Assembly (NCBI GenBank): GCA_021202925.1
Contig: JAJQCD010000019.1
Location: 61,982-125,981, forward strand
DNA: 64,000 bases
Direction of reading: 5' to 3'
Source: Clostridiales bacterium
Lineage (GTDB): Bacteria; Bacillota; Clostridia; Lachnospirales; Lachnospiraceae
How positions within the stretch are numbered: position 1 is the stretch's first letter; the number at the start of each line of letters is the position of its first letter. Shown here in pieces: positions 63,010 through 64,000 of this stretch. A program made the position numbers and the translations under genes. Under the pieces are notes generated by a model, which did not search any database, had not been told where the DNA came from, and worked only from the letters and a program-made list of their open reading frames with translations.

Positions 63010-63903
63010 CTACCTTATCCTCTTCGCAATCACCATCAGTCTCCCGTTCGCCTGTGTATACTCGCAGGTTACAAGCGCCAGCAGTTCATCGTCTGCATTT
63101 ACCTCCACGCCGGTTTCATAGAATTTCTTCTGTTCCGCAATCGCCCAGGCTGCCTGGAATTCACTTTCGTCTGCCGGAAACAGAAGCTGTTGCCATGGTA
63201 CCTGTGTGCCACCGGCGTCCAGCCGAAGCGCCATGACAATCTCATAGCTTCCTGCTTCAGTAAGCGTGTCAAACTGGATATAGGGGTGCTGCTCGTAATA
63301 GGACACCGACGTATAATTCTGGAGACCGGCAAACATCTGTCCGTTTCGCATGTGATGACCGTAGATCAGAAGACTGCTCCGCGGATCTTCCAACGTGCAG
63401 TTGGCATCCAAAAAGGGCGTCCCGTAGCTGCTGTTTTCATGGTTCATATTCCTGTGGAGATAATATTCCGGATCATCCGGCGTCTGGCAGACCGGATAGT
63501 CCATGCCGGTTCCTTCAATCCTCACCCAACCGACCATATCCGGATTCTGTCCGGCAAGGCTCTGATAGACCGGAAAGCGGCCTTCGGCTTCTGCCTCCCA
63601 CCAGGCCTTCCACTCCTCCGGGGAGATCCGGTCTTTGAGCGGAACATCCGCTTCGCTTTCCCCGGTTTCCGTCGGATTCTCTGTCTGAGATTCCTGTGCG
63701 GCCTGGATAATTGCCGTAAGCGTCTCCGTCTCCGGGAAAAGACTGCTCAGTTCCTCAAAGGCTGTCTCCTGCCTGCGGTATTCCGTCAGGTTTCTTATCA
63801 GGAACCCGCCGCTTACCACAAATATTACCGCGAATATCACCATCAGAATATTCAGGACTCTTTTTTTCACCGGTTTCTTCCTCCTGTTTCCGGGTCTGCG
63901 CAC
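63010..63903 (-). CDS. srtB: class B sortase
   Basis: 297 aa from GTG at 63903, which has AAGGGGG upstream; TTG at 63918 is an alternative, and the count below uses that longer form. A basic N-terminus and one membrane helix (residues 21-41) are followed by a Glu/Thr-rich stalk and the sortase domain. The active site is intact: YGHHM at 187-191, Cys285 in LALVTCEYT and Arg293 in NGRLMVIAKR. It should anchor a few proteins to the wall; no sorted substrate is in the window. The last 80 bases of the window hold no gene I can support. Confidence 0.9.
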   Translation of the reverse strand: MRRPGNRRKKPVKKRVLNILMVIFAVIFVVSGGFLIRNLTEYRRQETAFEELSSLFPETETLTAIIQAAQESQTENPTETGESEADVPLKDRISPEEWKAWWEAEAEGRFPVYQSLAGQNPDMVGWVRIEGTGMDYPVCQTPDDPEYYLHRNMNHENSSYGTPFLDANCTLEDPRSSLLIYGHHMRNGQMFAGLQNYTSVSYYEQHPYIQFDTLTEAGSYEIVMALRLDAGGTQVPWQQLLFPADESEFQAAWAIAEQKKFYETGVEVNADDELLALVTCEYTQANGRLMVIAKRIR

Positions 63904-64000
63904 AGCATCCCCCTTCAATACAAGGCGCGGGGCGCAATAGGAGGCCGCCCCAGGGAAAATATTTAAAACAAAAAACGCCCATGACTGGGGCCGGAGTTAT

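Overview
The window looks like chromosome from a mid-GC Clostridia, most likely Lachnospiraceae. The evidence is the gene order (polC, ispG, rseP, dxr, cdsA, uppS, frr and pyrH in one run), strong AGGAGG-type ribosome sites, frequent TTG/GTG starts, T-box and lysine leader RNAs, EFR1-type flavodoxin-ferredoxins, and AAA-ATPase-like/PD-(D/E)XK proteins in several copies. Nearly all genes lie on the minus strand, so operons read from high to low coordinates. No rRNA, CRISPR array, integrase or intact insertion sequence was seen.

Layout. 1-7.4 kb: isoprenoid (MEP pathway), phospholipid and undecaprenyl carrier synthesis, with ribosome recycling factor and UMP kinase, ending in the start of polC; an Sfp-type phosphopantetheinyl transferase precedes pyrH. 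7.5-16 kb: accessory genes (nitroreductase, secreted metallo-beta-lactamase-fold protein, glyoxalase-like protein, HxlR regulator with a divergent EFR1 flavoprotein) and two intact plus one broken AAA-ATPase-like/nuclease paralogs. 16-20 kb: threonine aldolase, tautomerase and a divergent lysE/lysR pair, bracketed by two copies of a probable ~95-nt small RNA with C-rich, anti-Shine-Dalgarno-like segments. 20-25 kb: a tightly coupled operon of circularly permuted ATP-grasp, alpha-E and transglutaminase-fold proteins plus two aspartoacylase-like proteins, the second lacking the expected metal and catalytic residues. 25-28.5 kb: a TRAP transporter behind a T-box leader. 28.5-32.3 kb: dapA-dapB under a lysine riboswitch, with another AAA-ATPase-like/nuclease gene coupled to dapB. 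32.3-36.3 kb: a MarR-linked operon of PatB/MalY-type aminotransferase, amino acid permease and EFR1 flavoprotein.

36-49 kb: housekeeping genes (M32 carboxypeptidase, P-loop ATPase, Nudix, PBP/RodA pair, U32 protease, ZapA-like protein, ruvAB, divergent RNase H-like nuclease). 49-58.5 kb: purine metabolism (purA, purB, purC-purF, adenine deaminase, deoD) and an M20 amidohydrolase. 58.7-64 kb: a small lipoprotein, tRNA-Trp, a tandem pair of AAA-ATPase-like/nuclease genes, and a class B sortase.

The items most worth follow-up are the duplicated small RNA, the ATP-grasp operon with its active/degenerate aspartoacylase pair and a terminator placed just after its promoter, and the six-member AAA-ATPase-like/nuclease family, one member of which is visibly decaying. 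All calls are from reading the sequence; no database search was run.
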